Positions 52,003 through 60,430 of a stretch of DNA of 64,000 bases are shown piece by piece (positions within the stretch are counted from its first letter, which is position 1; each line of letters begins with the position of its first letter). This DNA comes from Pseudomonas sp. BN411 (GTDB lineage: Bacteria; Pseudomonadota; Gammaproteobacteria; Pseudomonadales; Pseudomonadaceae), in NCBI RefSeq assembly GCF_029871235.1, contig NZ_SSOM01000065.1:186001-250000 (forward strand), in the 5' to 3' direction. The translations under genes and the position numbers were made by a program. The notes beneath the pieces are model-generated. The model worked only from the letters and a program-made list of their open reading frames with translations, did no database searches and had not been told where the DNA came from.

Positions 52003-53589
52003 CTATTTCGCCAATTTCACCTTCGCGAAGTTGTTCGAGCCCATCGGATTCAACTGAAAGCCCTCCACCCCCTTCTGCACAACGGCGAACTGCTTGGGGT
52101 GCGCAAGGGGAATCCACGGCGCCTGTTCGTGGAAGATCGCCAGTGCCTGCCGATAGAGCTCTGCGCGCCGGGCCGGGTCGGTGATGGCGCGAGCCTCGCG
52201 GATCAGCGCGTCGAATTTCTCGTTGCACCAACCTGCCTGGTTTTCGCCTGACTGCGCTGCTGCGCAGGACAGGTTTGGCGTGAGGAAGTTATCCGGATCG
52301 CCGTTGTCGCCGGCCCAGCCCATGAACACCAGGTCGTGCTCGCCGTTCTTGGCACGCTTGATCAGCTCGCCCCATTCAAAGACGCGAATCTCTGCCTTGA
52401 TACCGATGGCCGCCAGGTCGGCCTGGAGCATCTGTGCGCCGATGCCGGGGTTGGGGTTGGTCGGGCCGCCGCCGGGCCGCGTCCAGATGGCCAGCTTGAA
52501 GCCGTCCTTGTAGCCGGCCTCGGCCAGCAGCTGGCGCGCTCTTTCGGGATCGTGGGGCCAGGGATCCAGCTTGTCGTTGAAGCCCAGTAGGGTGGCCGGG
52601 TAGGGCGCCACGGCGATGCTGGCATTACCTTCGCCGAACTGCGCACGAAGGTAGGCGCGGGTGTCGAAGGCGAAGTTGATGGCCTGGCGCACGCGCACGT
52701 CGTCCAGCGGCGGATGGCGGGTGTTGAGGCCGACATAGGCGACCAGCAGCGAATCCAGTTCCAGCACCTTGAGCTCCGCTTGCTGACGGAGGTCCGCGAT
52801 GTCGGTGGGGCGTGGATACACGGCGATCTGGCAGGCGCCGGCCTTGAGCTGTTGCACTCGCACGTTGGGATCGGGGGTGATGGCGAACAACAACTTGTCC
52901 ACAGCCGGCTTGCCTGCCCAGTAGGTCGGGTTGGCGTGGAAGCGGACCTGTGAATCCTTGCGGTAGCGCTCGAAGACGAAAGGTCCGGTCCCTACCGGCT
53001 CGCGGTTGAGCTGGTCCGTCTTGCCGGCCTTGAGCAACTGGTCGGCGTATTCGGCGGAATAGATCGAGGTGAAGCCCATGGCCAGGTCGGCGAGGAAGGG
53101 CGCCTCCGGGTGCTTCAGGGTGAAGCGCACGCGGTGGTCGTCGAGCTTCTCGACGCGCTCGATCAATTGGGTGAAGGCCATGGATTCCACATAGGGAAAA
53201 CCGCGCGGAGAGAGCTTGTGCCAAGGGTGCGCAGGGTCGAGCTGGCGCTGGAAGCTCCAGAGCACATCGTCGGCGTTGAACGCGCGGCTGGGGGTGAACC
53301 AGGGCGTGCTGTGGAAGGTGACACCCTTGCGCAGCTGGAACTCGTAGACCAGGCCGTCGGGGCTGATGGTCCAGCTCTCCGCGAGGCCCGGTTGCAGCCG
53401 GGTACTGCCGGGGGCGAATCGCACCAGGCGGTCGAAAACGGTTTCGGCCGAGGCGTCGGCCGTGGTGGCTGCGGTGTACTGGACGATGTCGAAGCCTTCG
53501 GGGCTGGCTTCGGTGCAGACCACCAGCGACTGGCTGGCGAAGGCATGGAGGGGAAGGCAGAGGGCGAGGGACAACAGGTTTCGACGCAT
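52003..53589 (-). CDS. Dipeptide-binding protein, divergent DppA paralogue
   Basis: A 528-residue periplasmic binding protein of SBP family 5. The signal peptide is very short (LLSLALCLPLHAFA, cleavage about residue 18). The family core is present (FNADDVLWSFQRQLD, AEYADQLLKAGKTDQLN and GWAGDNGDPDNF). It differs from the other two copies in the ligand region and has GFDIVQYTAATTADAS where the others have GFDPGQYTTGTDFDAA. It probably binds other peptides through the same permease. It lies 54 bases downstream of the gene at 53644, separated by a terminator hairpin. Confidence 0.9.
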   Translation of the reverse strand: MRRNLLSLALCLPLHAFASQSLVVCTEASPEGFDIVQYTAATTADASAETVFDRLVRFAPGSTRLQPGLAESWTISPDGLVYEFQLRKGVTFHSTPWFTPSRAFNADDVLWSFQRQLDPAHPWHKLSPRGFPYVESMAFTQLIERVEKLDDHRVRFTLKHPEAPFLADLAMGFTSIYSAEYADQLLKAGKTDQLNREPVGTGPFVFERYRKDSQVRFHANPTYWAGKPAVDKLLFAITPDPNVRVQQLKAGACQIAVYPRPTDIADLRQQAELKVLELDSLLVAYVGLNTRHPPLDDVRVRQAINFAFDTRAYLRAQFGEGNASIAVAPYPATLLGFNDKLDPWPHDPERARQLLAEAGYKDGFKLAIWTRPGGGPTNPNPGIGAQMLQADLAAIGIKAEIRVFEWGELIKRAKNGEHDLVFMGWAGDNGDPDNFLTPNLSCAAAQSGENQAGWCNEKFDALIREARAITDPARRAELYRQALAIFHEQAPWIPLAHPKQFAVVQKGVEGFQLNPMGSNNFAKVKLAK

Positions 53590-53613
53590 CGGGCTTCCTT
53601 GATGGTGTAAAGA

Positions 53614-53637
53614 AAACGGGGCCCGAAGGCCCCGTTT
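53614..53637 (-). terminator. Terminator between two binding-protein genes
   Basis: AAACGGGGCC and its complement with loop CGAA. On the minus strand the stem is followed by TTTTCTTT. It follows the gene at 53644 and precedes the start of the gene ending at 52003. Confidence 0.8.
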
Positions 53638-53643
53638 GCCGGC

Positions 53644-55245
53644 TTACTTGCCGACGCTCACGCCATAGAAGGAGTTGAGTGCGAACGGGCTGATCTTGAA
53701 GTCCTGCACGTTCTTGCGCATCGGTTGATAGACAGTGGAGTGGGCGATCGGGGTGATCGGCACGTTGTCTTTCAGGATGTGCTGGGCCTGTTTGTACATC
53801 TCGGTGCGTTTTGCAACGTCGCTGGTGGCCTTGGCGGCCTTCACCAGCTTGTCGTAGTTGGCGTCGCACCATTTGGAGAAGTTGTTGCCTTCCACGGCGT
53901 CGCAGCCGTAGAGGGTGCCCAGCCAGTTGTCCGGGTCACCGTTGTCGCCGCTCCAGCCGATCAGCATGGCGTCGTGTTCGCCGCCCTTGGCGCGCTTGAT
54001 GTACTCGCCCCATTCGTAGGTGACGATCTTGGCCTTGATGCCCACCTTGGCCCAGTCGGACTGGAGCATTTCGGCCATCAGCTTGGCGTTGGGGTTGTAC
54101 GGACGCTGAACCGGCATGGCCCACAGGGTGATCTCGGTGCCTTCGGCAACGCCGGCGGCTTTCAGCAGCTCCTTGGCCTTGTCCGGGTTGTAGCCGGCAT
54201 CCTTGATGGTCTCGTCGTAGGACCACTGGGTCGGTGGCATGCCGTTCACGGCGAGTTGGCCGGCGCCCTGGTAGACGGCGTCGATGATGGCTTTCTTGTT
54301 CACCGCCATGTCCAGTGCCTGGCGCACTTCAAGCTTGTCGAACGGCTTGTGGGTGACGTTGTAGGCGATGTAGCCGAGGTTGAAGCCCGGCTGCGACGGC
54401 ATGTTCAGGTTCGGGTCTTTCTTCAGCGCTTCCAGGTCGGCCGGACGCGGGAAGAGGGTGATCTGGCACTCGCCGGCCTTGACCTTCTGCATGCGCACCG
54501 AGGCGTCGGTGTTGATGGCGAAGATCAGGTTGTCGATCTTCACCTCGCCAGGCACCCAGTAGTCCTTGTTGCCCTTGAAGCGAATTTGCGCGTCTTTCTG
54601 GTAGCGGCTGAAGACGAACGGGCCGGTGCCGATGGGCTTCTGGTTGATGTCGGCGGCCTTGCCGGCCTTGAGCAGCTGGTCGGCGTACTCGGCGGACTGG
54701 ATGGACGCGAAGCTCATGGCCAGGTTCTGGATGAAGGCTGCATCCACGCCATTGAGGGTGAACTTGACGGTGTTGTCGTCGACCTTCTCCACCTTGGCGA
54801 TGTTGGCGTCCATGCCCATGTCGGTGAAGTAGGGGAATTCGGTGGGGTACGCCTTACGGAACGGGTGGTCCTTGTCGAGCATGCGCTGGAAGGTGAAGAG
54901 CACGTCGTCGGCGTTGAAATCGCGGGTCGGCTTGAAGTAGTCGGTGGTGTGGAACTTCACGCCCTTGCGCAGATGGAAGGTGTAGGTGAGGCCATCGGGG
55001 GATACGTCCCACTTCTCGGCCAGGCCCGGGATTACCGCGGTGCCGCCACGCTCGAACTGGGTCAGGCGGTTGAAGACGGTTTCAGCGGCGGCGTCGAAAT
55101 CGGTACCGGTGGTGTATTGGCCCGGATCGAAACCGGCGGGGCTGCCTTCGGAGCAGAACACCAGGTTGCTTGCAGCGCTGGCGAAAGGTGCGCTGGCGAT
55201 CAGCCCAGCCGCGACAAGTGCCTGGATGACGGCGTTTTTACGCAT
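53644..55245 (-). CDS. Dipeptide-binding protein, DppA type (distal copy)
   Basis: A 533-residue periplasmic binding protein of SBP family 5. The signal peptide ends ASAPFASA (about residue 24). Its length equals that of the copy at 47946-49547, and the two are near-identical over many stretches (PTEFPYFTDMG, AEYADQLLKAGKAADINQKP, SDWAKVGIKA, SPFALNSFYGVS against SPFGRNSFYGVS). It carries no 19-bp palindrome upstream, so it may escape PsdR control. It is probably a separate transcription unit with the next copy. Confidence 0.9.
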   Translation of the reverse strand: MRKNAVIQALVAAGLIASAPFASAASNLVFCSEGSPAGFDPGQYTTGTDFDAAAETVFNRLTQFERGGTAVIPGLAEKWDVSPDGLTYTFHLRKGVKFHTTDYFKPTRDFNADDVLFTFQRMLDKDHPFRKAYPTEFPYFTDMGMDANIAKVEKVDDNTVKFTLNGVDAAFIQNLAMSFASIQSAEYADQLLKAGKAADINQKPIGTGPFVFSRYQKDAQIRFKGNKDYWVPGEVKIDNLIFAINTDASVRMQKVKAGECQITLFPRPADLEALKKDPNLNMPSQPGFNLGYIAYNVTHKPFDKLEVRQALDMAVNKKAIIDAVYQGAGQLAVNGMPPTQWSYDETIKDAGYNPDKAKELLKAAGVAEGTEITLWAMPVQRPYNPNAKLMAEMLQSDWAKVGIKAKIVTYEWGEYIKRAKGGEHDAMLIGWSGDNGDPDNWLGTLYGCDAVEGNNFSKWCDANYDKLVKAAKATSDVAKRTEMYKQAQHILKDNVPITPIAHSTVYQPMRKNVQDFKISPFALNSFYGVSVGK

Positions 55246-55458
55246 GTTGACCTCATATTTATTCTGTTTGTCATCGTGAGGGGCCCTTTGTGGGGGCCTT
55301 GCGAGAAGCTATGCAGGGCATATGCCCGACGCAATAGCTGGACGGGAAAGAGTGTAGTCGGCGGAATAAAGCTGTAAGGGCTTGTCGCAATTCTGCAAAT
55401 CCAAGCCGCGGGGAGGGGGTGGGCGCCGCCCCGGAATGCGGCGGCGCCCCGTGCAGGA

Positions 55459-56175
55459 TCAGGGCATCTGCACTTCGATGGTGCCGTCGGCGCTGACGCT
55501 GACGCGGCTGGTGCCGGCTTCGATCTCGGGCGCGGCGGCCGCATCGGCGTAACCTTTGGCGGACATGGCGCGCATCATGATCGGCTGCGGCGGCTGGAAG
55601 CCAGCGCTGTTCAGGCTCAGGTTGACCAGCTTGTAGCCCTTGCCGCCGAGGGCGTTAGTCGCCAGCTGGGCGCGGGCCTTGAAGGCGTCCACGGCTTGCT
55701 TGATCAGGTCGTCTTCATGGGTCTTGCGGGTCTTCTCGGCGATGCTGAAGTTCATGCCGGCCATCTTCAGCTGACCCATCAGGTCGGCGCTGAGTTGGGA
55801 CAGGGCGGCGAAGTCGGCACTTTCCAGGCGCAGTTCGGCGCGCTCGCGCCAGGCGGTGATTTTCTGACCCTTTTCGTCATACACCGGGTAGCTGTTGCGG
55901 CTGCCCAGGCTGACGGTGACGCCCTTGGCCTTGCGGGCCTTTTCCACGGCGCTGTTGAGGGTGCGGGTGATCTCGTCGGCCAGCTTGGCCGGGTCGGTAT
56001 TCTGCGACTCGCTATAGAGGGTGACGTGCATCAGGTCGTGGGCCACTTCCTGGCTGACTTCGGCACGCACTGCCACCTGGTTGTAGCGGGCTTCGTCGGC
56101 GGCCTGGGCCGCGAGGCTGCCAAGGCTGGCGGCGCAGAGGGCGAGGGCGGCGGCGAGACGGGTGAACTTGGGCAT
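55459..56175 (-). CDS. SIMPL domain-containing periplasmic protein
   Basis: A 238-residue exported protein with a signal peptide (ALALCAASLGSLAAQA, cleavage about residue 26) and one SIMPL/DUF541 domain with the conserved region ITAWRERAELRLESADFAAL. SIMPL proteins are periplasmic or outer-membrane-associated and implicated in oxidative-stress or envelope functions, without a known enzymatic role. The ATG at 56175 has AAGGAG upstream. It is transcribed divergently from the roxSR operon. Confidence 0.86.
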   Translation of the reverse strand: MPKFTRLAAALALCAASLGSLAAQAADEARYNQVAVRAEVSQEVAHDLMHVTLYSESQNTDPAKLADEITRTLNSAVEKARKAKGVTVSLGSRNSYPVYDEKGQKITAWRERAELRLESADFAALSQLSADLMGQLKMAGMNFSIAEKTRKTHEDDLIKQAVDAFKARAQLATNALGGKGYKLVNLSLNSAGFQPPQPIMMRAMSAKGYADAAAAPEIEAGTSRVSVSADGTIEVQMP

Positions 56176-56320
56176 GTCGACTCCTTGTGGGACAGGGTTC
56201 CGCGCGGGTTGCGCGGTGATTCTCCATAGTGGACGAGGGTATCCGTCCATTCGGGTTAACGGCGACGCAAATTGACCAGGATTTGGGACAGATGTTCCAG
56301 GCAATGCTGGCTGAGTGCCT

Positions 56321-56413
56321 TGTGGGGGCGAATTCATTCGCTATGTAGGCCGCAGGCCTGCCGGGATGGTATGGGGCCGCTCCGGTCCCTTTGCGAATGA
56401 ATTCGCCCCCACA
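56321..56413. repeat. GAATTC-type repeat pair
   Basis: TGTGGGGGCGAATTCATTCG and the inverted GCGAATGAATTCGCCCCCAC enclose a short GTAGGCCGCAGGCCT hairpin. It lies in the 342-base gap between the SIMPL gene and roxS. The remainder of the gap shows no clear ORF. Confidence 0.8.
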
Positions 56414-56517
56414 GAAGTTCCCCATCGGCCTCGACGCAGATCCAGTGCGGCGAGTTGCCGCACAGAGGCGGGCCGGTGTGCGCCTTGGTTATACTCCGTC
56501 GATTCCAGGGAGTACCC

Positions 56518-57774
56518 ATGCTCGAACCCGTACAGCTACTGTCTGCCAGCCGCCAGAACCTGCTGCGGCTCACCCTGATCCGCATCCTCGTCCTGGCCGC
56601 CCAGGCAGGCTCGGTCGGCCTCGCCTACAAGACCCAACTTCTGCAACTGCCCTGGGTCGCACTGAGCGTCACCCTCGGTGTCTCGCTGGTGCTCTGCGTG
56701 GGCACGGCGTTGCGCCTGCGCGGGCCCTGGCCGGTGACCGAGCTGGAATATGCCGTCCAGCTGGGCCTCGACCTGGTTATCCACAGCGTGCTGCTGTATT
56801 TCTCCGGCGGCTCGACCAACCCCTTCGTTTCCTACTACCTGGTGCCGCTGACCATTGCCGCGGCGACCCTGCCCTGGCTCTACACCCTGACCCTCGCAGG
56901 CCTGGCCCTGGCGGCATACACCCTGCTGCTGGTGCTGTTCCATCCGCTGGAAATGCCCGCCGGCCAGCGCGAATCGCTGCTGATCTACGGCATGTGGCTG
57001 AGCTTCGCCCTGGCGGCGGCGCTGATCACCTTCTTCGTCGCACGCATGGCCGAGGAGCTGCGTCGCCAGGATCAGCTGCAAGCGGTTCGCCGCGAAGAAG
57101 GCATGCGTGACCAGCAGTTGCTGGCCGTGGCCACCCAGGCCGCCGGTGCCGCCCATGAGCTGGGCACCCCGCTGGCAACCATGAGCGTGCTGCTCAAGGA
57201 GCTGCGCCAGGAGTACGGCGACAAGCCAGGTCTGCAGGACGACCTGGCCCTGCTGCAGGAGCAGGTGATGCTCTGCAAGGACACCCTCCAGCAATTGGTG
57301 CGCGCCGCCGAAGCGGATCGGCGCCAGGCGGTGGTGGAGCAATCGGTGATCGAGTGGCTGGAAGTCACCCTCAATCGCTGGCACCTGATGCGTCCGGAGG
57401 CCACCTATCGCTACCAGTGCATGGGCCTTGGCGTGGCGCCTCGGCTGAAACCCCCGGCAGACCTGACCCAGGCCCTGCTGAACTTGCTCAACAACGCTGC
57501 CGACGCCTGCCCGGAGAAGCTCGACATCCGCGTCAACTGGGACCACCAGTGGATGGTGCTGACCATCCGTGACCACGGTGCTGGCGTACCCCTGGCAATT
57601 GCCGAACAGATTGGCCGGCCTTTCTTCACCACCAAGGGCAAGGGTTTCGGCCTTGGCCTGTTCCTGAGCCAGGCCAGCGTTACTCGTGCCGGCGGCACGG
57701 TTAAACTTTATAACCATGAGGAAGGCGGCACCCTGACGGAGTTGCGCCTGCCGCGCACCTACGGCGTCGCCTGA
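56518..57774 (+). CDS. roxS: RegB/PrrB-type redox sensor histidine kinase RoxS
   Basis: A 418-residue sensor kinase with six predicted helices in the N-terminal half. The quinone-binding segment GGSTNPFVSYYLVP occupies residues 97-110. The phosphoacceptor is His213 in AAGAAHELGTPLATM. Cys253 (QEQVMLCKDTL) matches the conserved redox cysteine of RegB. The C-terminal catalytic domain ends with GLGLFLSQASV. Kinases of this family respond to the state of the respiratory quinone pool. GGGAG lies upstream of the ATG. The regulator roxR follows 24 bases on. Confidence 0.93.
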   Translation: MLEPVQLLSASRQNLLRLTLIRILVLAAQAGSVGLAYKTQLLQLPWVALSVTLGVSLVLCVGTALRLRGPWPVTELEYAVQLGLDLVIHSVLLYFSGGSTNPFVSYYLVPLTIAAATLPWLYTLTLAGLALAAYTLLLVLFHPLEMPAGQRESLLIYGMWLSFALAAALITFFVARMAEELRRQDQLQAVRREEGMRDQQLLAVATQAAGAAHELGTPLATMSVLLKELRQEYGDKPGLQDDLALLQEQVMLCKDTLQQLVRAAEADRRQAVVEQSVIEWLEVTLNRWHLMRPEATYRYQCMGLGVAPRLKPPADLTQALLNLLNNAADACPEKLDIRVNWDHQWMVLTIRDHGAGVPLAIAEQIGRPFFTTKGKGFGLGLFLSQASVTRAGGTVKLYNHEEGGTLTELRLPRTYGVA

Positions 57775-57798
57775 GTGCCTTGACGAAGAGGAAGCGAG

Positions 57799-58359
57799 AT
57801 GACTGACGAACCCCTGATCGAAGGCGAAGAACAACCCCATCTGCTGCTGGTGGACGACGACGCCACCTTTACCCGCGTCATGGCCCGGGCCATGACCCGC
57901 CGTGGCCTGCGGGTGTCGGTAGCCGGTTCCGCCGAAGAAGGCCTGCTGCTGGCCAAGGACGACCTGCCCGACTACGCGGTGCTCGACCTGAAGATGGACG
58001 GCGACTCCGGCCTGGTGCTGCTGCCCAAGCTGCTGGAACTGGACCCGGAAATGCGCGTGGTGATCCTCACCGGCTATTCGAGCATTGCCACCGCGGTGGA
58101 AGCCATCAAACGCGGCGCCACCAACTACCTGTGCAAGCCCGCCGATGCCGACGACGTACTGACCGCGCTGCTCTCCGAGCACGCCGACCTGGACAGCCTG
58201 GTGCCGGAAAACCCGATGTCGGTGGACCGCCTGCAGTGGGAGCACATCCAGCGTGTGCTGGCCGAGCACGACGGCAACATCTCCGCCACCGCCCGCGCCC
58301 TGGGCATGCACCGCCGGACCTTGCAGCGCAAACTGCAGAAGCGCCCCGTGCGCCGCTGA
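57799..58359 (+). CDS. roxR: RegA/PrrA-type response regulator RoxR
   Basis: A 186-residue response regulator. The receiver domain (residues about 13-125) has the acidic DDD at 19-21 and the phosphoacceptor Asp63 in VLDLKMDGDS. The C-terminal Fis-like helix-turn-helix is ISATARALGMHRRTLQRKL. In P. aeruginosa RoxSR controls cyanide-insensitive oxidase and other respiratory genes. It is the partner of the kinase upstream. Confidence 0.94.
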   Translation: MTDEPLIEGEEQPHLLLVDDDATFTRVMARAMTRRGLRVSVAGSAEEGLLLAKDDLPDYAVLDLKMDGDSGLVLLPKLLELDPEMRVVILTGYSSIATAVEAIKRGATNYLCKPADADDVLTALLSEHADLDSLVPENPMSVDRLQWEHIQRVLAEHDGNISATARALGMHRRTLQRKLQKRPVRR

Positions 58360-58381
58360 TCGCACGCATTCGCTTGTTCTT

Positions 58382-58477
58382 TGTGGGGGCGAATTCATTC
58401 GCTAAGCAGGCCGTAGGCTTGCCCTGAGGTCCTTTGGGGACACTGCGTGTCCCTTGGCGAATGAATTCGCCCCCACA
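58382..58477. repeat. GAATTC-type repeat pair
   Basis: TGTGGGGGCGAATTCATTCG and the inverted GGCGAATGAATTCGCCCCCA in the gap between roxR and the AEC transporter gene. Confidence 0.8.
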
Positions 58478-58543
58478 AGGTAATTTCCCCTCCGCAGTTG
58501 GTATCCTTAGCCGCCTAACTATTTCCGCCGCCAAGGTTTCCCC

Positions 58544-59485
58544 ATGCTCGCCGTCGTCCAGCAGACCCTCAGCATCACCGCTCCGGTGTTCTCCATGCTG
58601 TTCCTGGGTGTGGGGCTCAAGCGCCTTGGCTGGATCGATGGCGCATTCATCAACACCGCGTCGTCACTGGTGTTCAAGGGCACCATGCCCACTCTGCTGT
58701 TCCTCGGGATCGTCCAGGCGGACCTGAGCACCGCCCTGAAGCCGGAACTGATCGGCTACTTCGTCGCAGCCACCATCCTGTGTTTCCTGATCGGCTGGGG
58801 TTGGGCCATCCTGCGTTGCCCGGCCGCGGATCGCGGCATCTACACGCAGGGCGCCTTTCGCGGCAACAACGGCATCGTCGGCTTGGCGCTGGCAACCAGC
58901 ATGTACGGCGACTACGGCCTGTCGGTGGGCAGTATCCTCGGCGCGGTGGTGATCCTCAGCTACAACACGCTGTCGTCCATCGTCCTGGCGATCTACAGCC
59001 CGAATGCCAAGAGCGACCCGCTGAGCCTGGCCAGGAGCATCATCAGCAACCCGCTGATCATCGGTGTGCTGGCCGCCATGCCGGTGGCGTACTGGCAGTT
59101 GCCGCTACCGAAATGGCTGATCACTTCCGGTGAATACTTCGCCCAGATGACCCTGCCCCTGGCGCTGATCTGCATCGGTGGCACCCTGTCGCTGGCGTCC
59201 CTGCGCTCCAGCGGCAAGATCGCCGTCAGTGCCAGCCTGATGAAAATGGTCTGGTTGCCGATCCTGGCGACCTTCGGCGCCTGGTTGTCCGGGTTCCGCG
59301 AGGCGGACCTGGCGATCCTCTTCCTCTACTTCGCCAGCCCGACTGCGGCGGCGAGTTTCGTAATGGCTCGTGCGGTGAACGCCAACCATGAGCTGGCGGC
59401 AGCCATCATCGTGATGACCACCCTGGCGGCCGTGGTGACCACCAATATCGGGCTGTTCCTGTTGCAGTGGGCTGGCTGGATCTGA
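58544..59485 (+). CDS. AEC family transporter
   Basis: A 313-residue inner-membrane protein with about ten helices. The auxin-efflux-carrier-type core is visible as APVFSMLFLGVGLKRLGW, AFRGNNGIVGLALATSMYG and LALICIGGTLSLASL. AEC members export or import small organic acids such as malonate, and the substrate here is unknown. The start ATG at 58544 follows a repeat, and no strong ribosome site is evident. Confidence 0.88.
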   Translation: MLAVVQQTLSITAPVFSMLFLGVGLKRLGWIDGAFINTASSLVFKGTMPTLLFLGIVQADLSTALKPELIGYFVAATILCFLIGWGWAILRCPAADRGIYTQGAFRGNNGIVGLALATSMYGDYGLSVGSILGAVVILSYNTLSSIVLAIYSPNAKSDPLSLARSIISNPLIIGVLAAMPVAYWQLPLPKWLITSGEYFAQMTLPLALICIGGTLSLASLRSSGKIAVSASLMKMVWLPILATFGAWLSGFREADLAILFLYFASPTAAASFVMARAVNANHELAAAIIVMTTLAAVVTTNIGLFLLQWAGWI

Positions 59486-59488
59486 GCA

Positions 59489-59585
59489 GTAGGGTGGGCT
59501 TCAGCCCACGCTGTTAATCGAGGGTGGACTTAGGCGGAGGCAGGGCAAGGTGGGCTTAAGCGGAACGCCGCCCGGCCCACCCTAC
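59489..59585. repeat. GTAGGGTGGGC repeat region
   Basis: GTAGGGTGGGCTTCAGCCCA is a hairpin. Diverged copies (GGGTGGACTTAGG and AGGTGGGCTTAAGC) follow, ending in GGCCCACCCTAC, the inverted partner. It lies between convergent genes. Confidence 0.65.
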
Positions 59586-59593
59586 GAAAAAAG

Positions 59594-59971
59594 TCAGGAC
59601 TTCTGGTAGTCGTCGATGACTTCCTGGGCGGCGCGGAAGGCGTCGATAGCGGCGGGAACGCCAGCGTAGACGGCACAGTGCAGCAGGGCTTCTCGGATTT
59701 CCTCCACCGTGCAACCGTTGTTCAGCGCACCGCGCACATGGCCCTTCAGTTCCTGCGGGCATTTCAGCGCGGTGAGGGCGGCGAGGGTGATCAGGCTGCG
59801 GGTCTTGCGCGGCAGGCCCTCGCGGTTCCAGACACCACCCCAGGCGTGTTCGTTGACGAAGTCCTGCAGCGGCTGGGTGAACTCAGTGGCATTGCCCAGG
59901 GCGCGGTCGACGAAGGCGTCGCCCATGACTTCGCGGCGCACTTGCAGTCCGGGTTTGCGTTCTTCGCTCAT
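59594..59971 (-). CDS. Carboxymuconolactone decarboxylase / AhpD-like protein
   Basis: A 125-residue helical protein of the CMD family. The core motif EIREALLHCAVYAGVPAAI has a single cysteine, not the CxxC of AhpD peroxidases. The conserved WGGVWNREGLPRKTRSLITLA precedes it. This fits a 4-carboxymuconolactone decarboxylase-like or orphan CMD protein, but no aromatic degradation genes are nearby. The ATG at 59971 has GGAGA upstream, while the longer frame would overlap the RlpA-like gene. Confidence 0.82.
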   Translation of the reverse strand: MSEERKPGLQVRREVMGDAFVDRALGNATEFTQPLQDFVNEHAWGGVWNREGLPRKTRSLITLAALTALKCPQELKGHVRGALNNGCTVEEIREALLHCAVYAGVPAAIDAFRAAQEVIDDYQKS

Positions 59972-59984
59972 TGTGATTCTCCAG

Positions 59985-60374
59985 TCAGTCCAGGGATTCC
60001 ACGCGCACGGGTGCCACGCCGGCCCGCAGCATGCCGAGGCGTTCGGCGGCTTCGCGCGACAGGTCGATGATCCGGCCACGGATATGCGGGCCGCGATCGT
60101 TGATGCGAACCACCACCGTGCGGTCGTTGTTCAGGTTGGTCACTTTCACCCGGGTGCCGAAAGGCAGCGTGCGGTGGGCGGCCGTGAGGGCATGCTGGTC
60201 GAAGCGCTCTCCACTGGCCGTGCGCCGACCATGGTGGCGGGAGCCGTAATAGGAGGCCTTGCCTTCGGCGTGATAGCCGTGGCCGGACGTGCTGTCACCG
60301 CCACCAAAGGGGGAGGTGCTGCAACCTGCGAGAAGAAGGGCGAACGTGGGAACCCAGAACAGGGATCGAAACAT
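59985..60374 (-). CDS. RlpA-like septal ring lipoprotein domain protein
   Basis: A 129-residue lipoprotein. The lipobox LLAGC places the lipidated cysteine at residue 18. The double-psi beta-barrel domain has [34 protein letters not shown] and [20 protein letters not shown], typical of RlpA glycan hydrolases. No SPOR domain follows, so it is a short, single-domain member. The ATG at 60374 has GAGG upstream. It is transcribed after the gatB terminator on the same strand. Confidence 0.9.
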   Translation of the reverse strand: MFRSLFWVPTFALLLAGCSTSPFGGGDSTSGHGYHAEGKASYYGSRHHGRRTASGERFDQHALTAAHRTLPFGTRVKVTNLNNDRTVVVRINDRGPHIRGRIIDLSREAAERLGMLRAGVAPVRVESLD

Positions 60375-60390
60375 CGTGCATGCCTCGGAC

Positions 60391-60416
60391 AAGAAAACGC
60401 CGGGCATGCCCGGCGT
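60391..60416 (-). terminator. Intrinsic terminator of the gat operon
   Basis: ACGCCGGGCATGCCCGGCGT is a perfect palindrome. On the minus strand it is followed by TTTTC. It lies between the gatB stop and the RlpA-like gene. Confidence 0.85.
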
Positions 60417-60430
60417 CCTCAAAGGGTGTT

